From JBGSUZ01 sp043770095 (GTDB taxonomy: Bacteria > Bacillota > Clostridia > Peptostreptococcales > Acidaminobacteraceae), in contig JAYVIR010000087.1 of the NCBI GenBank assembly GCA_043770095.1, forward strand, positions 1-64,000: a stretch of DNA of 64,000 nt, given 5' to 3'. Below, piece by piece: positions 19,012-27,375 of this stretch. The notes beneath the pieces are model-generated. The model searched no databases, was not told where the DNA came from, and saw only the letters and a program-made list of their open reading frames with translations. A program made the position numbers and the translations under genes. Position 1 is the stretch's first letter, and the number at the start of each line of letters is the position of its first letter.

Positions 19012-19039
19012 ATTGACTGACACTCCAATCTTATTTTAG

Positions 19040-19066
19040 TTGCTCAAATTAGAGCACTTTGAGCAA
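19040..19066 (-). repeat. Leader hairpin in the rbs transcript
   Basis: TTGCTCAAA/TTTGAGCAA forms a 9-bp stem with a 9-base loop between the promoter and rbsR. It has no T-run, so it is not a terminator. It may stabilise the mRNA or be a second binding site. Confidence 0.45.
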
Positions 19067-19106
19067 TTCTTAGATTAAGGTAATAAGTTTAAGTCACTTT
19101 ACCGTT

Positions 19107-19126
19107 TTACTAAAACGTTTTAGTAA
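19107..19126. promoter_or_regulatory. RbsR operator (perfect 20-bp palindrome)
   Basis: TTACTAAAACGTTTTAGTAA is a perfect palindrome with the central CG typical of LacI-family operators. It begins about 14 bases downstream of the -10, so bound repressor would block transcription initiation. Confidence 0.85.
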
Positions 19127-19140
19127 CTTTTATAGCTTAA

Positions 19141-19169
19141 ATTTAACATATGTAATTATTCTTTGTCAA
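19141..19169 (-). promoter_or_regulatory. Promoter of the rbs operon
   Basis: Minus strand: -35 TTGACA (19164-19169), 17-base spacer, -10 TTAAAT (19141-19146). Near-consensus housekeeping promoter directly upstream of the operator. Confidence 0.85.
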
Positions 19170-19210
19170 GAAAAATGTTTCGGTTTGTTCATATGTTTAG
19201 TCACAGCAAT

Positions 19211-19248
19211 AAAAAAGTTGTAACTCTAATCTTTCTTACGGTTACAAC
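19211..19248 (-). terminator. Rho-independent terminator
   Basis: Minus-strand stem GTTGTAAC/GTTACAAC followed by TTTTTT, after the ArsR/DUF2087 remnant. Confidence 0.8.
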
Positions 19249-19277
19249 CATCTCCTTAAATTGATTCAGTTGAGTGC

Positions 19278-19579
19278 TTACTTCACACGCTTATAAATGT
19301 TACTTTCTCGTGTCATCAACTTTTCATTGATATCTACCATATGTTCTAATACCACTAACCACTTCTTTCGTTGAACAGGAATAGACTTAAGCTGATTGAA
19401 CTTAAAGAATGTATCAAGTATCTTCTGGCGATAAGCCGCCTCTCGCTCGTCTTCCAGTTTTTTTAAGTGAAAAGACACAGTAGATGCCGCCAGTTCAAGG
19501 CGCTCCGAGAGTAAATCCACATCCACTAGAGATTCCATCAAACTTTTGATAATCCGAGCCCTTGAGGCATCGGCTAAAG
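19278..19579 (-). pseudogene. Broken ArsR-type regulator with DUF2087 end
   Basis: The minus strand encodes ALADASRARIIKSLMESLVD then SERLELAASTVSFHLKKLED, a winged-helix ArsR-type reading head. This joins directly to EREAAYRQKILDTFFKFNQL and SIPVQRKKWLVVLEHMVDI, which is the DUF2087 region found at the C-terminus of a family of ArsR-like regulators. An in-frame TAA stands where the residue before ALADAS should be. The wing and linker normally between the two parts are absent. I read this as a pseudogene with a lost start and an internal deletion. A terminator remains downstream. Confidence 0.7.
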
Positions 19580-19693
19580 CTTAGACTCGTCTTCACGCTG
19601 CGCTGCTTGGTAGCTGATAACAGCAGCTGCTTTTTCAGCTTTAAGCGCAGTGAGATAATTGGTGTAAGTCACTGTGAATGCGCTTAATATAGT

Positions 19694-20218
19694 TTGGATG
19701 CTTGCTGGCATGAAACCAAGTATTTCAAACTGTATCATGATCATAATATAATTCAAATTTCTAATTTAGATTCGAATTTCTATTTTTCTGAAGTCCAAGA
19801 GACTGATTTTCAGGAAGTCGCTCAGTTTATTAACGATAATTATGAAAAAATAAATGTATCCAAGGAGCAAGTACAATTATGGACCAAATCCAAAGTGTTT
19901 GATCATAAACTTTGGATTTGGATTAAGCATAAAACCACAGACGCAAAAGCTGCTTTGGGCATTGCTGAGATAGACAAACAGTTGGGTGAAGGCTCTCTAG
20001 AATGGATTCAAGTTGATGAAAACTATCGAGGACGAGGATTAGGGAAAGCATTGGTTAACGAATTACTCAGCCAAATTTCTAAAACTGGCTGCTTCACATC
20101 AGTCGCAGGCGAAGTTGATAACCTAACCAACCCTGAACAGTTATATCGAGCTTGTGGATTTAAAGGGGAACAAATATGGCATTTTTATAGCAAAAAAAAA
20201 ATCGCAGTAGCAACATGA
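19694..20218 (+). CDS. GNAT N-acetyltransferase, 5' end doubtful
   Basis: The frame encodes a GNAT domain with the acetyl-CoA loop VDENYRGRGLGKALVNELL and the end AGEVDNLTNPEQLYRACGFKG. The only start available is a TTG at 19694 with no Shine-Dalgarno. A TAA lies 9 bases upstream in frame and there is no ATG anywhere in the frame. The gene has probably lost its 5' end next to the ArsR remnant and may be a pseudogene. The substrate is unknown. Its last codons run into the terminator stem. Confidence 0.55.
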   Translation: MDACWHETKYFKLYHDHNIIQISNLDSNFYFSEVQETDFQEVAQFINDNYEKINVSKEQVQLWTKSKVFDHKLWIWIKHKTTDAKAALGIAEIDKQLGEGSLEWIQVDENYRGRGLGKALVNELLSQISKTGCFTSVAGEVDNLTNPEQLYRACGFKGEQIWHFYSKKKIAVAT

Positions 20219-20246
20219 TCCGTTGCAACTTGCGATTTTTTTTTTT
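20192..20246. terminator. Strong bidirectional terminator
   Basis: A run of A, stem ATCGCA-AGCAAC/GTTGC-TGCGAT and a run of at least ten T. It separates the GNAT frame from the convergent ohrR gene. Confidence 0.88.
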
Positions 20247-20686
20247 CAACACCCCGTCCCTTCCTGCAAAAGCAGCAAATGAAGGATTCGGTGCAGTTCC
20301 TTTGCGTCTTCATGACTGAGCTTCAGCTTGGATGCCACTTGCTTTGGAATGTCATAAGCGTCCATTTTCATGGCATGACCTTTTGATGTAAGTTCGATCA
20401 GCACACTGCGTTCATCCTCTGTGCTTCTGATGCGGCGAAGGATTGCCATCGACTCCATTTTTTTTAGCAGCGGCGTCAGTGTGCCCGAATCGAGATAGAG
20501 AACATCGCCTAGATGCTTAACCGTCACTTGGTCTTTTTCCCATAGCGCAAGAAGCGTCAAGTACTGCGTATAGGTGATTCCAAGGGTGTCCAGATAAGGT
20601 TTGTACAGTTTTATGACTTGTCTTGAGCAGGCATATAGCGGAAAGCACAGCTGGTTTTCAAGTTTAAGGACGTCGTCATTATTCAT
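20246..20686 (-). CDS. ohrR: OhrR-type MarR peroxide-sensing repressor
   Basis: A 146-residue MarR-family regulator. Its opening LENQLCFPLYACSRQVIKLY holds the reactive cysteine conserved in OhrR proteins (C14, matching C15 of B. subtilis OhrR). ITYTQYLTLLALWE, the recognition region LYLDSGTLTPLLKKME and the wing RSTEDERSVLIELT are characteristic. Organic hydroperoxides oxidise the cysteine and release DNA. It lies 51 bases downstream of the peroxidase gene, in the same transcript, and a candidate operator is in that promoter at 21299-21309. Confidence 0.9.
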   Translation of the reverse strand: MNNDDVLKLENQLCFPLYACSRQVIKLYKPYLDTLGITYTQYLTLLALWEKDQVTVKHLGDVLYLDSGTLTPLLKKMESMAILRRIRSTEDERSVLIELTSKGHAMKMDAYDIPKQVASKLKLSHEDAKELHRILHLLLLQEGTGC

Positions 20687-20737
20687 TGGAAATCACTACT
20701 CCTATGGTTGCTAAGCCTTCAATTTCATATAAAAATT

Positions 20738-21214
20738 TTACTTTAGCAATTTTTCAATTTTAGATTTAAGCTTTTCTGGCTCAACAGTTGAAGCAAATCG
20801 TTCTACCACCTTGCCGTCTTTGTCCACTAAAAATTTTGTGAAATTCCATTTGATTTCCTTGCCTAAAAGTCCACCCTTGGCATCTACTAAATATTTGAAT
20901 AGTGGATGCGCTTCTTCGCCTTTGACATTAATTTTCTCAAAAAGTGGGAAGGTTACGCCGTAGTTGAGTTCACAAAAACCTTTGATTTCGTCTGCTTCGC
21001 CAGGCTCTTGGTTTCCAAACTGGTCACAAGGGAATCCTAAAACTTCAAAATTTTCAGAGCCATATTCTTTATGTAGCGCCTCAAGTCCTTTGTACTGCGA
21101 TGTAAACCCGCATTTGCTTGCAGTATTTACAATCAATAAAACCTTGCCTTTGTAGTCTGACATTGATACTGCATCGCCATCGATGTCTATTAATTGATAA
21201 TCATAAATTGACAT
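20738..21214 (-). CDS. Glutathione peroxidase-family thiol peroxidase
   Basis: A 158-residue GPx-fold enzyme, full length. It has NTASKCGFT with peroxidatic C35, the FPCDQFGNQEPG motif and WNFTKFLVDKDG, giving the Cys-Gln-Trp-Asn catalytic set. Bacterial members of this Cys type usually take electrons from thioredoxin rather than glutathione. It is followed by ohrR in the same operon, so it is probably induced by organic peroxides. Confidence 0.93.
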   Translation of the reverse strand: MSIYDYQLIDIDGDAVSMSDYKGKVLLIVNTASKCGFTSQYKGLEALHKEYGSENFEVLGFPCDQFGNQEPGEADEIKGFCELNYGVTFPLFEKINVKGEEAHPLFKYLVDAKGGLLGKEIKWNFTKFLVDKDGKVVERFASTVEPEKLKSKIEKLLK

Positions 21215-21298
21215 AAAGTCACCTCATTGTTTAGTGGGTAGGGTTGGTTGGAGTAATCGCCGTTTGAATTGTAACGTCTAAAATATTTAGATTGTGTG

Positions 21299-21309
21299 CA
21301 ATTCAATTT
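21299..21309. promoter_or_regulatory. Candidate OhrR operator
   Basis: CAATTCAATTT matches 10 of 11 positions of the OhrR core CAATTNAATTG known from Bacillus. It starts about 10 bases after the -10 of the gpx promoter. A further half-like TTGAATTGTAA is at 21264-21274. Confidence 0.55.
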
Positions 21310-21318
21310 CATACAACC

Positions 21319-21347
21319 AATATACGTCTAAATACTCTTTTTGTCAA
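21319..21347 (-). promoter_or_regulatory. Promoter of gpx-ohrR
   Basis: Minus strand: TTGACA (21342-21347), 17-base spacer, TATATT (21319-21324). Confidence 0.8.
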
Positions 21348-21793
21348 CTAAATTATTAAGATTTTTTATACCGATGCACTTAAGTAATACTGGCTTTAAA
21401 ATGCCGTTAAGCAGATCGGCGCAAGTCATTAGTGAGGAAAAATCTGAGATATCCATAGACAATGTCACATCAGAGGCATCTTCATCGACTAGAAGCGCTT
21501 TTCCTTGAGTGAACCAGATGAAGTAGCTGCCCTCGTTTTCAGGTAGAAATGAGTCTTTAATCTGCAACTTGAGACGACAAGTCTGTGCGGCAAAATCATG
21601 GTCTTTCAGATCTTCAAAGAGCTTAGGAATGTTAATCACCCGATACATAATGCCAATACCCTGAGTGTTTGTCTCATGAAAAACACCTGTAAGCATATGC
21701 CTCAACAGTCAAACTTGTCCCAGGGTATGCTTGACATAATAGCTTAGCTAAATCCTTACACTGATTCGGTTCTAATTTTGTAATATTAAGCAT
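21328..21793 (-). pseudogene. Eis-like acetyltransferase remnant with internal deletion
   Basis: A gene start with GGAGGTG and ATG at 21793 encodes MLNITKLEPNQCKDLAKLL and about 20 more residues, then runs into TGA. A different frame continues with GIGIMYRVINIPKLFEDL, CRLKLQIKDSFLPENEG and DLLNGILKPVLL, which is the C-terminal SCP2-like domain of Eis-type multi-acetylating GNAT proteins. The full protein is about 400 residues; the middle, with the acetyl-CoA domains, is gone. The gpx promoter overlaps its end. Confidence 0.72.
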
Positions 21794-21845
21794 ATACGGC
21801 ACCTCCGCTTTTGATAATTTTATTCTAACACAACAAGCATTCAAC

Positions 21846-21890
21846 GTAAAAAAAGTTGCTTAAACAATTTAATATCATTTAAGCAACTTC
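21846..21890 (-). terminator. Rho-independent terminator
   Basis: Minus-strand stem AAGTTGCTTAAA/TTTAAGCAACTT followed by TTTTTTT, just after the 96-residue gene. The stem sequence resembles the terminator at 27508-27551. Confidence 0.8.
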
Positions 21891-21900
21891 TGTATAATCT

Positions 21901-22191
21901 CTAATGGTTGTAATTCTTGTCCTCAAAAGCATCTGCAATTTTACTTCTAATAGCGCTCTTGGTCTCTTCAAGATTTTTACTTTCATCCTTTTGAGACATC
22001 CCTTTTATAATTTCCCATGCATTTAGAGGAAAACTAATGCCACTTGTCAAATAGATCGCACTATAATCAAAACTCTTAATTTCAACACCCCTGTTCTTCA
22101 GTTCATTTGTAACAGCAGTCAGTGAAGCACTAAAAATTTTGTCATTATTGACGAAACGATCGATTACCTGTTCAAATTTTTTGTCTTCCAT
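21901..22191 (-). CDS. Hypothetical protein (96 aa)
   Basis: A small soluble protein beginning MEDKKFEQVIDRFV, with GAGGAGG eight bases upstream of the ATG and its own terminator. No signal peptide, membrane segment or known motif is seen. It stands between the Eis-like remnant and cbiM. Function unknown. Confidence 0.65.
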   Translation of the reverse strand: MEDKKFEQVIDRFVNNDKIFSASLTAVTNELKNRGVEIKSFDYSAIYLTSGISFPLNAWEIIKGMSQKDESKNLEETKSAIRSKIADAFEDKNYNH

Positions 22192-22342
22192 AAGTGCCTC
22201 CTCTTATTCAAATGGTTAAACCTAACGTGCAGCAATGCATTCAATAATCGCATGCCTCTGTCATTATTTTACCCATCATTTTTAAAAGTAAGCAAATACA
22301 TAAGTTGAATTAAAGATTCAAATGAAATTTTTACTGGCATTC

Positions 22343-23419
22343 TTATTCCAAATTTTCTTTAACGACACTTCTGCGCTTCATAAATCTGATGACAAAGCCA
22401 AAACTTACCGCTAATAACAAGGTCATGAACCCACCAAAAATGCCTGAAAAACTGGTTTCTTTGTTGACGGCAGGCCACTGTTCACTTGAGGCCGCCACTT
22501 CATCCGCTTGATCACTGATTAACTGACTTTCATCTTCACTTTTCTTCATCGCGTAGTCGGGGAAAATCGCCGTTACGCCTTGTATTTTTGAGAAGAACTC
22601 ATGGACACCGCTGCTCGCCTCAATTTCTGTTGTTCCAGCTGTCTTTTCAATTGACCATTCTAAACCATCGAGCTTAGACGATGCAAACCAAGACAAGACG
22701 CCGCCTGTCACTAAAACCATTGCCAAAATTGAAACGAGCACTTTTCGAATAGACACTTGCTTAAGCGACGTTCCTAGTGCCATCGTTTCTAGTATTTCTG
22801 GACTGGTTTTCCAAACAAAATTAATCACAGCTGCTGTAACCAAACCTTCAATAAAACCAATAGCAAGGTGTATGGGTTGCATTAACAAAACAAAAGCTCC
22901 AAATGGCAATTCCGTTTTACCAGATAGGACTGTTTCAATCACCACGCTAAACGCACCTAACTGAAGTCCTAAAACCGCAGCCAATACCGAGCCTACAAAG
23001 ATTCGACTTGTGCTAAACCCTTTTTTTGTAAGTGGTTTGAAAATCAGCGGATAGGCAATAAAACACGCATAGAAACCCAAGTTAAACACATTGCATCCAT
23101 AGGCCAAAAGCCCGCCATCGCCAAACATAAGCGCCTGAATGAGTAAGATTGATGCCATGGTTAAAAATGCCGCATAAGGGCCGAGAATCACTGTTAGCAG
23201 CAATGCGCCGCCAATATGACCACTAGAGCCTGTTCCTGGAATGGTAAAGTTAATCATCTGAGCGGCGAAAACGAAAGCCCCCATAACACCCATTAGAGGA
23301 ATTTTCTTTTCATCCAAGTTCAGTTCAATTTTCTTAATAGAAAGAGTTGAAATACCCCCACTGGCAATATACATTGCCCCCCCTACTAAAGGGGAAATTA
23401 AAGCGTCTGCCATATGCAT
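22343..23419 (-). CDS. cbiM: CbiM-type nickel/cobalt ECF permease with PDGLE-like C-terminus
   Basis: A 358-residue membrane protein. It begins MHMADALISP, the CbiM/NikM N-terminal metal motif in which H2 binds Co/Ni. Hydrophobic segments include GTGSSGHIGGALLLTVILGPYAAF. After a membrane segment near 225-245 comes SSKLDGLEWSIEKTAG, a PDGLE-type (CbiN/NikN) domain, so this is the NikMN fused form. The CbiQ/CbiO partners are not in the window. It is the last gene of the hypB-hypA-flavoprotein operon (50-base gap, AAGGAG site), which favours nickel as the metal. Confidence 0.85.
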   Translation of the reverse strand: MHMADALISPLVGGAMYIASGGISTLSIKKIELNLDEKKIPLMGVMGAFVFAAQMINFTIPGTGSSGHIGGALLLTVILGPYAAFLTMASILLIQALMFGDGGLLAYGCNVFNLGFYACFIAYPLIFKPLTKKGFSTSRIFVGSVLAAVLGLQLGAFSVVIETVLSGKTELPFGAFVLLMQPIHLAIGFIEGLVTAAVINFVWKTSPEILETMALGTSLKQVSIRKVLVSILAMVLVTGGVLSWFASSKLDGLEWSIEKTAGTTEIEASSGVHEFFSKIQGVTAIFPDYAMKKSEDESQLISDQADEVAASSEQWPAVNKETSFSGIFGGFMTLLLAVSFGFVIRFMKRRSVVKENLE

Positions 23420-23469
23420 CGATTTGTTCTCCTTTCTACATTATAGCCTTAATAATTTCAGTTTTTATG

Positions 23470-26172
23470 TTACTTGCCAGCTGTAAACATGCCTGTCACA
23501 AACTTATTCGCTTTTCTAACGGCAATTCTGCCTTTTCTCTTAATCATATTCTTGACAATAATCGGCTTAAGCTTTTCGAATGCCACGCTCTCTTCGTCAT
23601 ACTTTCTGACGAGCGAAATTGCATCAAACTTACATCTAGTTGTGCATACGCCACAACCTAAGCACATGTATTCATCCGATGTTGTTGCACCGCAGCCAAG
23701 GCAACGTTCTGTTTCTTTTTTCATTTGCGCCTCTGTAAAGGTCACGCGTAAATCTTTAAACAATTTTTTAGCTTTAGCGCCATCCACATGATCCACTTTT
23801 TGTCTTGAAAGGGTATCATATCCCTCTAATGTCAAATTGTTTTTATCTAGTGCATGGTATATTCTTCTGTCACGTCCGAAAACCAAGCTCTGTCCCGGCT
23901 GAACATAACGATGGATTGAAATGGCGCCTTCTTTGCCCATTGCAATTGCGTCAATGGCAAACTTTGGACCCGTCATCGCATCGCCGCCTGTAAAGACATC
24001 CGGCTCTCCAGTTTGAAGCGTAAATAGATCCGCTTGAATGGTTTTATTAGGATTTAACTTAACGTTGCTGTTTTCTAACAAATTGCCCCATTCCATACCT
24101 TGACCAACTGAAATAAGGACGTTGCTTGTCTTCACAATCTTCGTTTCTTTTTCGTCGAAAACAGGTCTAAATTTACCCTCTTTATCAAACACAGATAGAC
24201 ATTTTTTGAATTCTACGCCCACCACAATGCCGTTTTCCGAAAGAATTCGAGTTGGTCCCCAAGAATTATTGACTTCAATATCTTCCGATAATGCTTCCTC
24301 AATTTCTTCTTCGAGCGCAGGCATTTCTTTTCTGCTTTCAAGACAGTACATGTCAACTTTTGATGCGCCAACTCTTGTCGCCGTTCTCGCAACGTCGATT
24401 GCAACGTTTCCGCCACCAATGACAACAGTGCTGCCTTCAAGTTTTACGAAGTTGCCTAAGTTGACTTCGCGAAGGAAGTCAATGCCTGTTAATGCGCCCT
24501 TAGCGTCTTCGCCTTCAATGTCGAGCTTTCTGCCCGACTGAGCACCAATTGCAAGATAGAACGCTTCATAACCTTGGCTTCTCAATTCTTTAAGGCTGAC
24601 GTCTTTACCAACTTCAACACCCGTTTTAAACTCTACGCCAAGTTCCCTCAAAATATCGATTTCAGCATTAATCACTTCTTTTTCCAATCTGTAAGAAGGA
24701 ATTCCAAGCGTCAGCATACCGCCGAGGGCATTATGCTTTTCAAATACAGTGACCTTGTATCCATCAAGTGCCAAATAATACGCACATGAAAGACCTGAAG
24801 GCCCTGCGCCAATCACTGAAATTTTATTCCCATATTCATGTCTGAGTTTTGGAATGTAACGGTTTTTCATGTCCAAATCTTGCTCTGCAATGAATTTTTT
24901 AATTTCATCTATAGCAACCGCATCGTCTATATCGCCTCTGGTACAATCCGTTTCGCATTTTCTTGGACAAATTCGTCCGCATACGGCTGGAAATGGGTTT
25001 TCGTTCTTGATCAGTTCAAGCGCTTCTTTATAATTGCCTTGAGACGCAAGCTTTATATATCCTTGAACCGAAATATGAGCAGGACAATTGGTTTTACAAG
25101 GGCTCGTCCCCGTCTCCACCACATTTATATTATTGATTCGATAATCTGGATTCCATCGATCAGAGCCCCACTCCGTATTCGATGGGAAATCAACTCTGAT
25201 TTTATCTTCAATTGGTGTTTTTGTACACAATTTTTGACCTAATTTAAGCGCATTTACAGGACAAACTTGCGCACATTCTCCGCACGCCACACATTTGTCT
25301 TTGTCTACTTTTGAAACATAATTTGAACGCACCATGTCATTGTTTAAAAACATGCTGGCATTTCTCGTTGCCAAACACGAACAACCGCAGCAGTTGCAAA
25401 TGGCATGTGTTTTACCCGGACCATCCGTATTTGGCATCTGATGCATCAAGCCATTTTCTTCAGCTCTTTTTATAATTTCAAAAGCTTCTTCACGCGTAAT
25501 TTCACGAGCTCTCTTTGTGCGAATATAGTATTCTGCAGCATCGCCTAATTGAATGCACATCTCTTCTTTTAAATGTCCGCAGCCCTCTCCCATCGCTTCT
25601 CTTGCCGTACGGCAAGAACAATCCGAAACCGAGAACACGGTATTTTCATTCAGGTAGTAGGAAACTTCTTCATAAGACGCTCTTCTGGTTTCCCCTTCAA
25701 TGGCTTTTTCAATTGGAATAACGCGCATTGGTCCTTTTCCTACAGGAAAAAGTCCAGCTGCCATAGGCGCTCTTCTTTTGCCGTAGGTATCAAACGCTTC
25801 TGCGATTTGTTTGAAATTTTGAATGCTCGGCTTATCAGGGTGGTTAACGATCATTTCCATGTGACCAGGAACCCATATTTCAAGCCAGTATTTATCAACG
25901 CCATCTTTTTTTCCTATGATACAAACCCCTGCAACTGCCATATCCCATAAAATTCGCTCTGTTTCTTTTAATGATTTGCCACATAATTTCGAAATTTCTT
26001 CAGCACTTTTTGGCGATCGAAGTTCAAGACATAGACCTACGTCTGCCATTTCATCGGTTACAACGGGTTGCAAAATTTTATATTCAGGATGTTCTGGCTT
26101 AATTTCTGATTTAGTGCCTCTTTTTGTCCGACTAATCTTGTTTGCAAGATCAAGTACTTTTTCATTCGCCAT
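23470..26172 (-). CDS. Large multi-[4Fe-4S] GltD-like flavoprotein (copy A)
   Basis: A 900-residue redox protein. Order: a helical, winged-helix-like start (about 40-110); a Cys-rich region (C185, C187, C198, C206 and CNCCGCSC at 259-266); a ferredoxin motif CVACGECAQVCP (294-305); a GltD-type N-terminal cluster domain (C359, C363, C398, C402, C406, C410); FAD-binding GAGPSG (455-460); NAD(P)-binding GGGNVAIDVARTA (near 585); and a final CLGCGATTSDEYMCLGCGVC cluster region. It should pass electrons between NAD(P)H and an iron-sulfur partner; the partner is not known. It sits between hypA and cbiM. A paralogue of the same architecture is at 48399-51173. Confidence 0.82.
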   Translation of the reverse strand: MANEKVLDLANKISRTKRGTKSEIKPEHPEYKILQPVVTDEMADVGLCLELRSPKSAEEISKLCGKSLKETERILWDMAVAGVCIIGKKDGVDKYWLEIWVPGHMEMIVNHPDKPSIQNFKQIAEAFDTYGKRRAPMAAGLFPVGKGPMRVIPIEKAIEGETRRASYEEVSYYLNENTVFSVSDCSCRTAREAMGEGCGHLKEEMCIQLGDAAEYYIRTKRAREITREEAFEIIKRAEENGLMHQMPNTDGPGKTHAICNCCGCSCLATRNASMFLNNDMVRSNYVSKVDKDKCVACGECAQVCPVNALKLGQKLCTKTPIEDKIRVDFPSNTEWGSDRWNPDYRINNINVVETGTSPCKTNCPAHISVQGYIKLASQGNYKEALELIKNENPFPAVCGRICPRKCETDCTRGDIDDAVAIDEIKKFIAEQDLDMKNRYIPKLRHEYGNKISVIGAGPSGLSCAYYLALDGYKVTVFEKHNALGGMLTLGIPSYRLEKEVINAEIDILRELGVEFKTGVEVGKDVSLKELRSQGYEAFYLAIGAQSGRKLDIEGEDAKGALTGIDFLREVNLGNFVKLEGSTVVIGGGNVAIDVARTATRVGASKVDMYCLESRKEMPALEEEIEEALSEDIEVNNSWGPTRILSENGIVVGVEFKKCLSVFDKEGKFRPVFDEKETKIVKTSNVLISVGQGMEWGNLLENSNVKLNPNKTIQADLFTLQTGEPDVFTGGDAMTGPKFAIDAIAMGKEGAISIHRYVQPGQSLVFGRDRRIYHALDKNNLTLEGYDTLSRQKVDHVDGAKAKKLFKDLRVTFTEAQMKKETERCLGCGATTSDEYMCLGCGVCTTRCKFDAISLVRKYDEESVAFEKLKPIIVKNMIKRKGRIAVRKANKFVTGMFTAGK

Positions 26173-26215
26173 GCGTCGTTCCCCCAGTTATATAGTATTT
26201 CATAAACCGCTCTAT

Positions 26216-26557
26216 TTAAAAGGCGATGATTTCTTTGATCATAAACTCTTTTCCGCTTAGCATCTCCCAATCGTTGTCACTGCAGTCTGGGCACAGACCC
26301 TGATTCTCTTTGATATTGAAGACTTTGTTGCATTTTCTGCAAAGCGCATTGGCCGGCAATATTTCAATTTGTAATTTCGTATCTTGCATCCTTGTCCCAT
26401 CGATTGCTGCTGGGTAACAAGCTTCAATATAGCTTGGAATCATAGATGACAACTCTCCAATTTGAAGCACGATTGTGTCAATCTGTGTCAATTCATTTTC
26501 AAGTGCAAATTTTTCAACGGTTTTAATCACTTCAAAGACAACGCCTAATTCATGCAA
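26216..26557 (-). CDS. hypA: Hydrogenase nickel incorporation protein HypA
   Basis: A 113-residue metallochaperone that gives nickel to hydrogenase or urease maturation. It starts MHELGVVFEVI (H2 is the nickel ligand) and has the zinc site CRKC...CPDC near residues 73-94. It lies 33 bases after hypB and 43 bases before the flavoprotein gene. Confidence 0.93.
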   Translation of the reverse strand: MHELGVVFEVIKTVEKFALENELTQIDTIVLQIGELSSMIPSYIEACYPAAIDGTRMQDTKLQIEILPANALCRKCNKVFNIKENQGLCPDCSDNDWEMLSGKEFMIKEIIAF

Positions 26558-26590
26558 ATGTGCTCACCCCTATCTTATTAATGTATGCGG

Positions 26591-27262
26591 TTATTTTTCG
26601 TTCCAATTTTTCACTTCAGTACGAAGCCAATTTGTCCATTCATCCATGCCTTCACCTGTTTTCGCTGAAATGGGAATGATTTTGATGTTTGGATTCAATT
26701 TTGTGACACGCTCTTTGACCGCTTCTAAATCAAAATCAAAGTAATCCATGACATCTATTTTATTGATTATAAGGACGTCTACTACAGAAAACATGACTGG
26801 ATATTTTAGGGGTTTGTCATCGCCTTCAGGCACGCTTAAAATCATGGCTTTTTTTGATGCGCCTGTGTCTGATTCAGCAGTACAAATCAAATTGCCTATA
26901 TTTTCGAGTAGAACAAAGTCAAGTTCCTCAGTCCCTAACTGAAGTAGCCCTTGCTCTGTCATATCCGCATTAAGACGGCACATGCCACCTGTGTGTAGCT
27001 GAACTACTTTTGTGCCCGTCTGTGCAACCGCGTAGGCGTCAACATCTGAATCAATATCTGCTTCGATAATGCCTATTTTCATTTCATCTTTCAAGGCTTC
27101 TATTGTTCTTAAAACAGTCGTTGTTTTCCCAGAACCCGGAGATGACATTAAATTTAATAAGAATGTTTTTTCTTTCTTTAATCTTTCTCTGACAATCTGC
27201 GCTTCGCGATTGTTGTCTTCAATGATATTTTTCTTGATTTCAAAAACTTTATATGGATTCAT
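26591..27262 (-). CDS. hypB: Hydrogenase/urease nickel GTPase HypB
   Basis: A 223-residue SIMIBI GTPase. P-loop SSPGSGKTT (about 41-49), EADIDSDVDA (switch I), HTGGMCRLNADM with the metal-site His/Cys, ENIGNLICTAESD and the NKID guanine motif. There is no His-rich N-terminal stretch, so it delivers nickel but does not store it. It is the first gene of the operon, behind a near-consensus promoter and a Rex-like site. No hypCDEF or hydrogenase gene is in the window. Confidence 0.95.
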   Translation of the reverse strand: MNPYKVFEIKKNIIEDNNREAQIVRERLKKEKTFLLNLMSSPGSGKTTTVLRTIEALKDEMKIGIIEADIDSDVDAYAVAQTGTKVVQLHTGGMCRLNADMTEQGLLQLGTEELDFVLLENIGNLICTAESDTGASKKAMILSVPEGDDKPLKYPVMFSVVDVLIINKIDVMDYFDFDLEAVKERVTKLNPNIKIIPISAKTGEGMDEWTNWLRTEVKNWNEK

Positions 27263-27283
27263 AGCACTGATCCCTCCATCAAA

Positions 27284-27301
27284 TTGTTATAATATTAACA
27301 G
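27284..27301. promoter_or_regulatory. Rex-like redox operator
   Basis: TTGTTATAATATTAACAG fits TTGTTA-N6-TAACAA at 11 of 12 conserved positions, the Rex site of Gram-positive bacteria. It lies 4 bases downstream of the hypB -10, where bound Rex would block initiation when NADH is low. Confidence 0.65.
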
Positions 27302-27305
27302 TTTA

Positions 27306-27334
27306 AGTATATTTAAACGCAATACGCTTGTCAA
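27306..27334 (-). promoter_or_regulatory. Promoter of hypB-hypA-flavoprotein-cbiM
   Basis: Minus strand: TTGACA (27329-27334), 17-base spacer, TATACT (27306-27311). Confidence 0.85.
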
Positions 27335-27375
27335 AAAATAGACCCCTTGAAATTTCAACGTTTATCAACTTTATA

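Noticed and set aside
19574..19756. 60-residue minus-strand frame
   Set aside because: It overlaps the GNAT frame, lacks a ribosome site and resembles no family; probably a chance frame in the decayed region.
26058..26270. 70-residue minus-strand frame between hypA and the flavoprotein gene
   Set aside because: It lies across both real genes in another frame and has no ribosome site.
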